DNA of 64,000 nt from Lentibacillus halodurans (lineage in GTDB: Bacteria; Bacillota; Bacilli; Bacillales; Amphibacillaceae): NCBI RefSeq assembly GCF_900112045.1, contig NZ_FOJW01000007.1, positions 124,001 to 188,000 of the forward strand. Reading direction: 5' to 3'. The first letter of the stretch is position 1. The number at the start of each line of letters is the position of its first letter. A model generated the notes under the pieces. That model worked only from the letters and a program-made list of their open reading frames with translations. It was not told the origin of the DNA and made no database searches. Shown piece by piece: positions 13,400-21,787 of this stretch. The translations under genes were made by a program, and so were the position numbers.

Positions 13400-13440
13400 A
13401 AACCTGCACAGAACCAATGAGAGAAGTGCAGGTTTTCTTA
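13400..13440 (+). terminator. Terminator of the ilv-leu operon
   Basis: AACCTGCA (13401-13408) pairs perfectly with TGCAGGTT and is followed by TTCTT. It lies 25 bases after ilvA. Confidence 0.8.
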
Positions 13441-13550
13441 TGGCTGTTTTTGACAGATTTTCGCAATTACAGAAGGTCATCTTTATTGTATTTTCCATGA
13501 ATATATTTCATACTAGTATTATAGTAGAAACTCGACAAGGAGGATTTTTC

Positions 13551-13943
13551 ATGCAACGTTTAATGTGCAAGGGAAAGATACATAGGGCGAGGGTTACGGA
13601 AGCTGAGCTTGACTATATCGGCAGTGTAACGATTGATGAAAAACTGATGAAAGAAGCAAATATTAAACCATACGAAATGGTGCAGATTGCTAACTTAAAA
13701 AATGCGGCCAGATGGAAAACGTATGCTATTCCGGCACCGGAGGGCTCAAACCGGATTTGTCTGAACGGCCCGCCGGCAAATATTTTTTCACCGGGCGATC
13801 TTGTTATTATTTTAAGCATGGGACTCATCACTGATGATGAAATAGAAGATCTTCAGCCGCGTGTCGTCTTTGTTGATGAAAATATCGAGATTACCAGTGT
13901 AGAAGAACACGATTTACATTGGCCTGAAGGGGTTAAACAATAA
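13551..13943 (+). CDS. panD: Aspartate 1-decarboxylase proenzyme
   Basis: Pyruvoyl enzyme making beta-alanine for pantothenate. It is 130 residues, beginning MQRLMCKGKIHRARVTEAEL. The self-cleavage site is in YIGSVTID, where the chain breaks between Gly and Ser and the serine becomes the pyruvoyl group. ATG at 13551 has AAGGAGG upstream. panB and panC are not beside it, unlike the B. subtilis panBCD order. The metabolic link to the neighbouring operon is that 2-ketoisovalerate is the other pantothenate precursor. Confidence 0.93.
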   Translation: MQRLMCKGKIHRARVTEAELDYIGSVTIDEKLMKEANIKPYEMVQIANLKNAARWKTYAIPAPEGSNRICLNGPPANIFSPGDLVIILSMGLITDDEIEDLQPRVVFVDENIEITSVEEHDLHWPEGVKQ

Positions 13944-13949
13944 ATGAAG

Positions 13950-13988
13950 TGGATCCAACTGGTGATATGTCTGGTTGGATTCATTTTT
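13950..13988 (+). terminator. Terminator after panD
   Basis: GATCCAAC pairs with GTTGGATT across about 14 bases and is followed by CATTTTTGG. It suggests panD is a single-gene transcript. Confidence 0.6.
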
Positions 13989-14110
13989 GGCAGAAAGAAA
14001 AGTTTCTGCATAAGGGCTGCTAGGCTTGGTGTTTTAAAGCAACGAAATTCTAAACGCTTATTTGCCGGAGATAAAAGCACTCTACCATAAATTATCGGAG
14101 GAAAAATAAA

Positions 14111-14464
14111 ATGTTCGGACTACTGAAACAAGATATGGAATGAATTGTTCAGGCAATCAAAAGCTTTCGAGAAATTGACAGTGCCATTATATACGGAAGC
14201 CGTGCTTTAGGCACTTATAAGAAAGGTTCTGACATAGATCTTGTCATTAAAGGTGTACAAGCAAACCGCGATACAGTGGCACGATTAAGCGAATCATTAA
14301 ACGAAAAGTATCCGCTTCCTTATTTTTTTGACATTGTGCATTATGATTCCATAATGAATGAAAAATTGACAGAGCACATTGACCATAATGGCGTCAAAAT
14401 CTATGAAAAAGAAGCAGCACTGCACAGAAATCCGCAAAAGTATTATACTGCTTCAGACGACTAA
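14111..14464 (+). pseudogene. MNT-type nucleotidyltransferase with an early in-frame stop
   Basis: From ATG at 14111, with CGGAGG upstream, the frame reads ten codons, meets TGA at 14141-14143, then stays open to 14464. The rest contains GSRALGTYKKGSDIDLVI, the G-S...D-x-D signature of MNT-domain nucleotidyltransferases, the family of MntA antitoxins and kanamycin nucleotidyltransferase-like proteins. Total length would be about 117 residues, normal for such small proteins. A single point change could restore it. No HEPN partner gene is seen on either side. Restart at a rare internal codon cannot be excluded, so it may not be fully dead. Confidence 0.7.
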
Positions 14465-14532
14465 CCTCTTGTTTGTCCCCAGTTTATCGCAATATTTTAA
14501 TCCCTGTTTCAATTACAATCGAATTCTGAAGC

Positions 14533-14577
14533 TAAAAAGGGGGCATGAGAACAGAAAAAAATGTATGCTCCTTTTTT
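14533..14577 (+). terminator. Hairpin with T-run in the gap before the TAXI gene
   Basis: AAAGGGGGCAT pairs with ATGCTCCTTTTTT around a loop of about 16 bases. Apart from this hairpin and the cre site at 14769, I see nothing in 14465-14784. Confidence 0.65.
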
Positions 14578-14768
14578 GCCGTTTCTTTCGATTGCAGTGA
14601 TGAGCCACCTATTTGTTTGTTGGAGTTTACGACGAAAATGATATCGAAACAATTTGAAAGTTTGGTATTTATTGAAAATAACTGTTGATTATTAAGTGTA
14701 AAAGAGCATATAATAAACTCAATCGGCAACGTATATGAAGTGATTTTCTATAATATATGAAACTATTT

Positions 14769-14782
14769 TGAAAGCGTTGTCA
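14769..14782 (+). promoter_or_regulatory. cre site before the permuted TAXI gene
   Basis: TGAAAGCGTTGTCA fits the CcpA consensus. It lies 30 bases before the start codon, a position typical of repression. A near-identical site stands before the other TAXI gene at 50461. Confidence 0.6.
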
Positions 14783-14811
14783 CCATGAATAGAAAGGAGA
14801 GGGGATACGGA

Positions 14812-15813
14812 ATGCAAAAGAGGCATATGACAGGAATCATTTCGTCATTGTTTGCGTTGACTTTGTTACTCGCTGCATGTGGCGACGGCGGGTCTAATGT
14901 CGCAATCGGTCCACCTGCGAGTGAGACAAACTCTGCGTCCCAATTGATTCTTGATGCTTACGGTATCAGTGAGGATGATTACAGTCAGTATCAGGAGGGT
15001 TTTGGTGATGCGGCTGATGGCGTCCAGGATGGCAATATCGATGTATCGATCGGTATTTTGGGCATGCCGGCCGGAAGTATTGAAAGTTTGCATGCTTCCA
15101 GCGGTGATGTCAAACTGCTCGGGTTGTCGGATGATGCTGTTGCTCAAATTGAGGAAAACAGCGGTTACAACCAATTTACCATTCCGGCAGGCACGTATGA
15201 TTTTCAGGATTCGGATGTGAATACGGTCGCGGCACGGGCTGTATTAATGGGCAGCATGAAAACGATTGATGAGGAGCTTGGCTATCAGCTGGCAAAAATC
15301 ATGATTGAAAATGCCGATGAAAATACACATGCTCAGTCCGAACAAATGACCCTTGAAAATGCACTGGATGGATCTGAAGGTTTGCCGATCCATCCCGGAG
15401 CAAAACGCTATTATGAAGAACAGGGATTAACGGTCGACAATGAAGTTGCCGAAATATCAGCAGATGAGTCCAGCCGCAAAAGTGAGCTCGTGCTGGGAAC
15501 GGGCAGTCAGGGGGGCACGTATTACCCACTCGGTGGTGAGATGGCAAATGTCTGGAATAATCATTTGGACGATGTGAATGTTACGAATACAGAAACAGGT
15601 GCATCTGTTGAGAATTTATCCAGTATTCGTGACGGCAGCATGGATCTTGGCATGACTGTCAATGTGCCGGCGCTTGATGCCATGAATGGTGAAGGCGATT
15701 TTGAAGACGCCCAGGTTGACAATGCTGCTTTTATTGGTCATATTTACCCGGAAATTGTTCAGATCATAACACGTGATGCAACAGGCATTGAAAGTATTGA
15801 GGATATAAAATAA
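14812..15813 (+). CDS. TAXI-family TRAP transporter binding lipoprotein with swapped halves (apparent circular permutation)
   Basis: A 333-residue lipoprotein; the lipobox is LLLAACG. TAXI proteins bind carboxylates or similar ligands for TRAP permeases. Normal order, as in the paralogue at 50505 in this window, is VLGTG..GTYYPIGG first, a GKRV hinge segment in the middle, and HPGAEKFYEE at the end. Here the mature protein starts at the middle (VAIGPPASETNSASQ), runs to the usual end (IHPGAKRYYEEQG), then after a short linker begins the usual N-terminal half (LVLGTGSQGGTYYPLGG) and stops at IESIEDIK, just where the other half would join. Total length is normal. Start ATG 14812 has AAGGAGAGG upstream. 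A TRAP permease follows. It may be functional, a rearranged pseudogene or an assembly error. Confidence 0.85.
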   Translation: MQKRHMTGIISSLFALTLLLAACGDGGSNVAIGPPASETNSASQLILDAYGISEDDYSQYQEGFGDAADGVQDGNIDVSIGILGMPAGSIESLHASSGDVKLLGLSDDAVAQIEENSGYNQFTIPAGTYDFQDSDVNTVAARAVLMGSMKTIDEELGYQLAKIMIENADENTHAQSEQMTLENALDGSEGLPIHPGAKRYYEEQGLTVDNEVAEISADESSRKSELVLGTGSQGGTYYPLGGEMANVWNNHLDDVNVTNTETGASVENLSSIRDGSMDLGMTVNVPALDAMNGEGDFEDAQVDNAAFIGHIYPEIVQIITRDATGIESIEDIK

Positions 15814-15940
15814 TGTAAGACAGCTTTACAACTCTGTGGTGCCAACCACCACGTATCCAGCAAGTAAACGGCAATGGAGATGATGGCAATAAAAGGACTT
15901 TCATCTCCTTCTTTGAAATTCTCAACAAGATGGTGATGAT

Positions 15941-17899
15941 ATGAGCAATCAACCAAATAATCAGACCAAGAATATTTTGGAGAAATATGATCGAGAAAGT
16001 CAATCCCGTATTCATCTCGGAAAGTGGATTTGGGTGGTAACGTTTTTGGGGGTCGGGTTAACCCTTTTCCACTTATATACCGGGTATTTTGGTACGCTGC
16101 CATCACAGCAACAGGGGGCTATTCATTTAGGGACAGCATTGGGCATTGTTTTCTTGCTATTCCCGGCGAAAAAGGGGTTGCAGAAAAAGCAAAAAAACGT
16201 TCCGTGGTATGATGTGATACTGGCGTTTATGGCGATGTATGTCACCTATCATAAAATTATCTTTTTTGAGTCCATTTTGCAGAGCAGGATTTCCGGCTAC
16301 AGCCTCCTCGATATTGTAATTGCAATCATCGGTGTATTACTTGTTCTGGAAGCAACACGGAGAACAGTCGGCCTTCCAATTGTCATTGTGGCGAGTATCA
16401 CCCTGTTATACGCGGTGTTTGGAAACTACATTCCGACCGACATTTTATCCCACCCTGGTTTTTCTGTTGATGCAGTGGCAACTGATTTATGGTTTCAGGA
16501 GAGTGGTGTATTCGGTACGCCCATTCAGATTTCCTCGAAATTTATTTATCTATTCCTGTTTTTTGGTGTATTGCTGATTCATACGAATATCGGTAAAATT
16601 TTTAACGACATGGCGTTCGCGCTTACCGGAAAGTATACAGGTGGAACAGCTAAGGCAGCGGTTGCGGCTAGCGGGATGCAGGGGATGGTATCGGGAAGTT
16701 CGGTTGGCAATACCGTTGCATCCGGTTCGTTTACGATTCCGATGATGAAAAAAGCAGGATTCAAACCGGAATTTTCCGCTGCTACGGAAGCCTCAGCCTC
16801 TACAGGCGGTCAAATAATGCCACCGTTAATGGGAGCGGCGGCATTCATTATGATGGAATATTTAGGTGTACCATATTCAACCATTATGATGGCTGCGGCG
16901 ATACCGGCAGTATTGTATTTTACTGGTATCTTTATCGGGACACATTTTGAAGCCAAAAAACTCGGCATACTTGGACTGCCTAAATCGGAACTGCCGGTGT
17001 TCAGGACATTATTTTTAACATACGGTTATTTATTGCTTCCATTGTTTCTGATTATCGGAACTATTTTAATCGGATTTACGCCTCAACGTGCAGCATTGTT
17101 TGGTGTTGTGTCTGCTTTTTTGGTCAGTTTTATTCGCAAGGAAACCCGCATGTCTTTACGCCAGATTATTCATGTTCTGGAGCAGGGAGCAAGAGTGGCG
17201 CTTCCGGTTATTGCAGCGGTGGCCACAGCAGGAATCATTGCCGGGATCATCAGCATTACCGGTCTTGGCTCCAAATTTGCGGCAGGGATCATTGCTTTAT
17301 CAGGTGGCTTTCTCGTGTTGGCACTGATTTTTACCATGATTGCCTGTATTATACTTGGCATGGGGCTGCCGACAACAGCTAATTATGTTGTGACAGCAAC
17401 AGTAGCAGCTCCCGCACTGATCAATGAGTTCGGAATTGAACCGATTGCTGCCCATATGTTTGTTTTCTATTTTGGCATTGTTGCCGATATTACCCCGCCT
17501 GTCTGTCTGGCTGCATATGCCGGTGCAGGTATTGCCAAGGCTAACCCGTTCAAGTCAGGGATAACGGCTGTCAAATTGGCAATTGCTGCGTTTATCATAC
17601 CATATATTATCGTCTATAATCCGATTCTTGTACTCGTGGACGTGACTGCGGTGAACATTGTGCTGGCGATCATTACGGCTGTTGTTGGAATGATGGGGGT
17701 CAGCAGTGCGATGATCGGCTATTTTATCAGGTCATCACGACTGTGGGAGCGTTTGGCGTTGTTTGCAGGTGGATTATGCCTGATACTCCCTGAATTTATA
17801 ACGAACTTGATTGGAATAGGGCTTATGGCAACTGTGTGGTTCCTTCAAAAGCAAAGAAAAGATGATGACGTGGGTCGTTTACGGGCGGCGGAAGCATAA
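15941..17899 (+). CDS. TRAP transporter fused permease (4TM/12TM), TAXI-associated
   Basis: 652 residues, almost entirely membrane segments. It joins the small (DctQ-like) and large (DctM-like) TRAP subunits in one chain. Typical motifs are GMVSGSSVGNTVASGSFTIP, STGGQIMPPLMGAAAFIM and GMGLPTTANYVVTA. It takes up the ligand delivered by the TAXI protein, driven by sodium in known members. A 127-base gap separates it from the TAXI gene; no DUF1850 gene lies between them, in contrast to the second system at 50505-54159. Confidence 0.92.
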   Translation: MSNQPNNQTKNILEKYDRESQSRIHLGKWIWVVTFLGVGLTLFHLYTGYFGTLPSQQQGAIHLGTALGIVFLLFPAKKGLQKKQKNVPWYDVILAFMAMYVTYHKIIFFESILQSRISGYSLLDIVIAIIGVLLVLEATRRTVGLPIVIVASITLLYAVFGNYIPTDILSHPGFSVDAVATDLWFQESGVFGTPIQISSKFIYLFLFFGVLLIHTNIGKIFNDMAFALTGKYTGGTAKAAVAASGMQGMVSGSSVGNTVASGSFTIPMMKKAGFKPEFSAATEASASTGGQIMPPLMGAAAFIMMEYLGVPYSTIMMAAAIPAVLYFTGIFIGTHFEAKKLGILGLPKSELPVFRTLFLTYGYLLLPLFLIIGTILIGFTPQRAALFGVVSAFLVSFIRKETRMSLRQIIHVLEQGARVALPVIAAVATAGIIAGIISITGLGSKFAAGIIALSGGFLVLALIFTMIACIILGMGLPTTANYVVTATVAAPALINEFGIEPIAAHMFVFYFGIVADITPPVCLAAYAGAGIAKANPFKSGITAVKLAIAAFIIPYIIVYNPILVLVDVTAVNIVLAIITAVVGMMGVSSAMIGYFIRSSRLWERLALFAGGLCLILPEFITNLIGIGLMATVWFLQKQRKDDDVGRLRAAEA

Positions 17900-18279
17900 G
17901 ATTTATGGAGATCAAACAAAGATTCACTGGATTAGGTCCGGCAATCACGTACAGGGGATTCGTCATGAAGATGGTTGCACATCACCATGTTAAAAGGGGT
18001 ATTCGGATTATCGTGTGGAAAACATAAATTATATTCCGTTAAACGAATGGAGAGGTTAGTAAAATAGTTGTCTAAAATAGGTTAAATTACTCTAATAATA
18101 TTTTATATAGTTTAAGGAATTTGATGGATTGGAAGGAGAGTATTCTTTATCCTTTGGAGGTAGATAACGTCTATACAAGATGTATTATAAAGCGATTAAC
18201 TATTCTGGTTAACCGCTTTTTGTGATATTTTTTCATCATTTTCAAATTATATTAAATGACCAAAGTATTGTTTCCTATT
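17900..18279. other. Intergenic region between convergent genes
   Basis: No gene is supported. A 39-codon frame at about 17905-18026 has no ribosome binding site or recognisable content. The only clear structure is the hairpin at 18190. Confidence 0.5.
18189..18222 (+). terminator. Terminator of the first TRAP operon
   Basis: AAGCGATTAAC pairs with GTTAACCGCTT with one mismatch and is followed by TTTTGTG. It lies in the convergent gap and may serve both directions. Confidence 0.7.
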
Positions 18280-18792
18280 TTACTTCAAGGTCTCAACTAG
18301 TGCATCTAAACTATCCCACGTTTGCGTAATGCCTTCCAGCAATCCCATGTCCAAAACAGCTTGAAGAGAATCTGCTGAATCGAATTCAGAACGGCTGACC
18401 AATTTTGTTTGACTACCCAAATCGATGAATTCCATCGTGACCTCTGGAGAAGGCATAGACTCATTGATATTGCCTTCCGCGTCCGAGAAATAGTCGTTAT
18501 AGACCATCTTTTCTGGCTCAATAATTTCTTTATAAATGGTTTTGTTCCAAGATTCCATTCCATATTCTTCTTGATTCCTATCAACACATTTCATGCAGTA
18601 GTGCCATACGCCTCCCGGACGAAAGTCCATGTTGCAAACGGGTAGTTCCCAACCATCCGTACTCCACCAGCGCTTTAAGTGTTTTGGTTCCTTAAACAAT
18701 TGAAATAATTGATCACGTGGCATATCATAAACTCGTTCTAAAACAATAAACCTTTCATTCTCTACTCTTGAAACCATTTTGTTATTTGGCAT
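18280..18792 (-). CDS. SRPBCC/AHSA1 domain protein
   Basis: A 170-residue protein of the START-like fold. The segments VYDMPRDQLFQLFKEPKHLK and WWSTDGWELP, and a later GGVWHYCMKC, are typical of the activator of Hsp90 ATPase homologue 1-like family common in Bacillaceae. The ligand or role is unknown. It lies 12 bases after an ArsR-family gene on the same strand, a widespread pairing in which the regulator controls the AHSA1 protein. Confidence 0.85.
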   Translation of the reverse strand: MPNNKMVSRVENERFIVLERVYDMPRDQLFQLFKEPKHLKRWWSTDGWELPVCNMDFRPGGVWHYCMKCVDRNQEEYGMESWNKTIYKEIIEPEKMVYNDYFSDAEGNINESMPSPEVTMEFIDLGSQTKLVSRSEFDSADSLQAVLDMGLLEGITQTWDSLDALVETLK

Positions 18793-18804
18793 AATTTTTC
18801 CTCC

Positions 18805-19161
18805 TTATTTTTCATTCGTCTCTTTTCTTTTGTTTTGGAATTCTTGTACATAATCGTCCAAGCTGTCGAATCTCCTTTCCATATCCTTTTTAAAGGAAGT
18901 CGCCCAATATTCTAATGCCTGGAAGGGCTCAGGTCGCAGCTTGTAATATCGACGATTAGCTTCTGGCTTCACTTCTACAATTCCATTGTTACTTAGCACT
19001 TTTAAATGCTTTGATGCATGTGGCTGGCTCAGTCCCAGCCGATTAGCAATTTCTCCCACGGTTAGAGGACCATTGCTTAACAGTTCAACGATAGCCATCC
19101 GATTTGGTTCAACTAATGCACCCAGCATAGCAACATCCATACCAGAATTTTTACCTGACAT
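18805..19161 (-). CDS. ArsR-family transcriptional regulator
   Basis: A winged-helix protein of 118 residues. The HTH is in TVGEIANRLGLSQPHASKHL, followed by the wing VEVKPEANRRYYKL. No metal-binding cysteine pair of the ELCVCDL type is seen, so it is probably not a metal sensor. ATG at 19161 has GAGGTGA six bases upstream; an in-frame GTG at 19170 is less likely. It probably represses its own two-gene operon with the AHSA1 gene. Confidence 0.88.
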   Translation of the reverse strand: MSGKNSGMDVAMLGALVEPNRMAIVELLSNGPLTVGEIANRLGLSQPHASKHLKVLSNNGIVEVKPEANRRYYKLRPEPFQALEYWATSFKKDMERRFDSLDDYVQEFQNKRKETNEK

Positions 19162-19353
19162 GTCGCTCACCTCATTAAATAAATATCTATTTTTATCATC
19201 GCATCCCCTTTCTGATAGATGACATATTCATGTGATTCGAATATAACTTAATTGAAATATAACATATATAGAATATAACTGTAAAGTTATATTATGGACT
19301 AAATTCATTCTTAAGAAACTATACACTAATGTTGTTATAATCTATACTATAAA

Positions 19354-20287
19354 CCAGTGTTGCAGATGAAATAGGAGTTAATGAAAAGACTGTACGAAAT
19401 ATCTTTAATGACTACGTTACAGAACTTGAAGCACAAACAGATTTCAGAACTCCCAAATGGCTTGGTATTGAAGAAGTCCATTTGCTGAAAAACTATCGTT
19501 GCGTCATCACAGATGTTGAAAATAAGTCCGTAATTGACATTTTACGAAAACGAAATAAAGATACGGTTATCAGTTACCTATCAAAATTTCAGGACATTGA
19601 TAAAAATCGAACTTGTACCAATGGATATGTGGAATCCTTATAAAAGTGCAGTTAGTACAGTGATACCACATGCCAAAATCGTAATCGACAAGTTTCATGT
19701 GGTTAAATTAGCCAATGAAGCGTTAGAAAAAATACGAAAGGCTAACCGACAAAATGTGTCAGCCAAAGAACGTAGACAACTTATGAGGGATCGTTATGTG
19801 CTACTTACAAGACGAAAAGACCTTAACGACTTCGATGATCAAATAAAGTTGCAAATATGGACTGATAATTTCCCATTACTTGGTCAAGCCTACGAACTTA
19901 AAGAGCAATTCTTTGAGATATATGAAGCTAAATCGATTAATGAAGCCTATAAACTTTATCAAAGCTGGCTATCAAATGTACCTAAAGAATTATTGCCTTA
20001 TTTTGCGGATCTGATAAAAGCAATGAATAATTAGGAAGAAGAAATATTCAATCGTTTAATTAAGACAATCGTGGCTACTCTTTGAAGCCCTCAGAGCAAA
20101 AATTTTATTTACACAAGGCTATCGTAAAGTAAAAAAGAAATTCCCAGAAGTTGAAGTTACTTTCGGAAAAATGTTACCTGATCACTTCCCAAATTGGGCA
20201 CAAACTGGTTATGAATGGGTGTATGAGGAAATCTATGGGGTTGATTTTTCCACACTGATAAAGGTTATGGAAGAGGGTACCTTTTAA
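19354..20287 (+). pseudogene. ISL3-family transposase, decayed
   Basis: Parts of one transposase in three frames. The N-terminal third is missing; homology starts near VADEIGVNEKTVRNIF and continues with WLGIEEVHLLKNYRCVITD. An extra A in the run at 19601-19606 shifts the frame. Then come VPMDMWNPYKSAVSTVIPHA and the DDE-region segment KIVIDKFHVVKLAN. TAG at 20032-20034 replaces an expected Trp codon (NN-stop-EEEIFN). A deletion of about 30 codons follows, and the C-terminal part ALRAKILFTQGYRKVKKKFP ends at 20287. No terminal inverted repeats were found. It is an old, inactive insertion. Confidence 0.85.
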
Positions 20288-20318
20288 CCCTCTTTCCACA
20301 CTATTTTCCGATTACATG

Positions 20319-20353
20319 TTAAAAGAGCAGCTCACTTTATGTGACCTGCTCCT
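20319..20353 (-). terminator. Terminator of the nitroreductase gene
   Basis: On the minus strand GGAGCAGGTCAC pairs with GTGAGCTGCTCT around a short loop and is followed by TTTAAC. It lies just after the stop codon at 20359. Confidence 0.75.
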
Positions 20354-20358
20354 TATCA

Positions 20359-20925
20359 TTATAAGAATGTCCCTTCAAAAATGGATTCCTTCAGTGGACG
20401 GCGGTCAGATGGCTGCTCACGTGGCTGAAGGTCTTCATCGAGCGCTTCTTTCTCACCTTTATATCCGACGGCAACGAGTGCCTGAATATCAAAGTCATCC
20501 GGGATGTTTAATATCTCCCGCGCCTGATCCCGATGAAAACCGCCCATCGGATGGGTCACCAGTCCTTGGCGCGCTGCCTCCAGTGAGAGATAGCCCCAGG
20601 CAGCCCCTGCATCAAAAGCATGGGTATTGTCTTGTTTATCTGAAATGATTAATGCTAAGACGGGTGCCTTTTCACACCATTTACGGTTTCCTTCTTTAAT
20701 AAAAGAATAAAATTTTTCCCGATCTTCATTTGTACGGGCAATGATGAAACGCCATGGCTGGAGATTCATGGCAGACGGTGCCCAGCGTGCCGCTTCAAAT
20801 ATACGCACAAGTACATCTTCCGGAATATCCTTTTCCAAAAAGGAACGTGGTGACCATCGATGTAAGAAGACGGGATCGATATCATGATCGGTATGTCGAA
20901 ATTGCTTTATTTCCGGTTTAATCAT
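20359..20925 (-). CDS. Nitroreductase family protein
   Basis: An FMN-dependent oxidoreductase of 188 residues. RWSPRSFLEKDIPEDVLVRI and AARWAPSAMNLQPWRFI form the FMN-binding N-terminus; GAAWGYLSLEAARQGL and MGGF further on are also family features. It is transcribed alone and has its own terminator. The natural substrate (quinone, flavin or nitro compound) cannot be told. Confidence 0.9.
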   Translation of the reverse strand: MIKPEIKQFRHTDHDIDPVFLHRWSPRSFLEKDIPEDVLVRIFEAARWAPSAMNLQPWRFIIARTNEDREKFYSFIKEGNRKWCEKAPVLALIISDKQDNTHAFDAGAAWGYLSLEAARQGLVTHPMGGFHRDQAREILNIPDDFDIQALVAVGYKGEKEALDEDLQPREQPSDRRPLKESIFEGTFL

Positions 20926-21038
20926 GTTCTTACCTCCAAATGAGAATTTTCAATGTGACTTATTATAGTGAAGGAGCGTTATAAAATCAAGCTATATACC
21001 TGATGAGAAGTCCTGTTGATACCTAATGGCTAAAGAGC

Positions 21039-21066
21039 CAAAAAAAGACCGGAATCGCTCCGGCCT
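21039..21066 (-). terminator. Terminator of the tRNA-Ala gene
   Basis: On the minus strand GGCCGGA pairs with TCCGGTC around a GCGAT-like loop, followed by TTTTTT. It ends about 20 bases beyond the tRNA. Confidence 0.75.
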
Positions 21067-21085
21067 GTTTTGGGAAATGATATGA

Positions 21086-21158
21086 TGGAGCATATCGGGC
21101 TCGAACCGATGACCTTCGCGCTGCCAGCACGACGCTCTCCCGACTGAGCTAATGCCCC
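21086..21158 (-). tRNA. tRNA-Ala (anticodon GGC)
   Basis: A complete cloverleaf on the minus strand. The acceptor arm GGGGCAT pairs with ATGCTCC (one G-U). The D-arm has GCTC/GAGC, the anticodon stem is TCGTG/CGCGA with loop CTGGCAG, giving anticodon GGC, and the T-arm contains GGTTCGAGCCC. The discriminator base is A and CCA is not encoded. It stands alone, not in an rRNA cluster. Confidence 0.92.
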
Positions 21159-21787
21159 ATTTGAATCCGATATTCATTATAGACATTTTTTGAGTAATTT
21201 TCAAGAGGGAATTTTAAATATATATGGGTATGGATCGACTCCTCTAACTGTACGTGTGAAGGGGTTTACAATATTAACGAGCGTGAGAGAATATCAAACG
21301 AAAACACCATCCAAGAATACAAATATCAGCAGGTGACGCAAATTAACCGATAGCGAAAACATATTAAGCAGCAAAAAGAATATCAGCTTTTGTGCGTATG
21401 GGATAAATATTACCCGGGAAATATTTTGTCAAAAGAAGTCAAAAGACCATTTTTAGAGCGAAGACTTTGTAAAAGTGATTACATTCATACAGGAAAGCGT
21501 AAAATTGACTAAATTCGTGTGTGTTGTAAAGCGTTTCACAGAACAAATCAATTAGAAAGCACATGAAGGCAGTATGGTTACGATACAAATAAAAATTGAC
21601 GAGATTTGTTTTGTATAACGTTATTGTTGTGCTACGATATATTATATCTGTTTTTTATGGACTTTACAGGATTAGTAAAGGTTCACTAAAATCCTATTTT
21701 AATTGAGGTGAACACCCTTCTAATATTCTCACTAAATTTTCCACATAACGAATTACAATCCACTTTAATAAGGAGATTCAATTACAT
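21159..21787. other. Intergenic region before the SSS symporter gene
   Basis: 630 bases, AT-rich, with frames broken by many stops and no recognisable gene remnant. A cre-like palindrome TGTAAAGCGTTTCACA is at 21525-21540, but it has one extra base relative to the cre consensus. A conventional promoter could not be fixed. Confidence 0.45.

Noticed and set aside
20992-21204. Open frame on the minus strand over the tRNA-Ala gene
   Set aside because: It is produced by the tRNA and its terminator and has no coding features.
21525-21540. TGTAAAGCGTTTCACA as a cre for the SSS symporter gene
   Set aside because: It has one base too many between TG and CG compared with the cre consensus and lies about 250 bases from the gene; noted only as cre-like.
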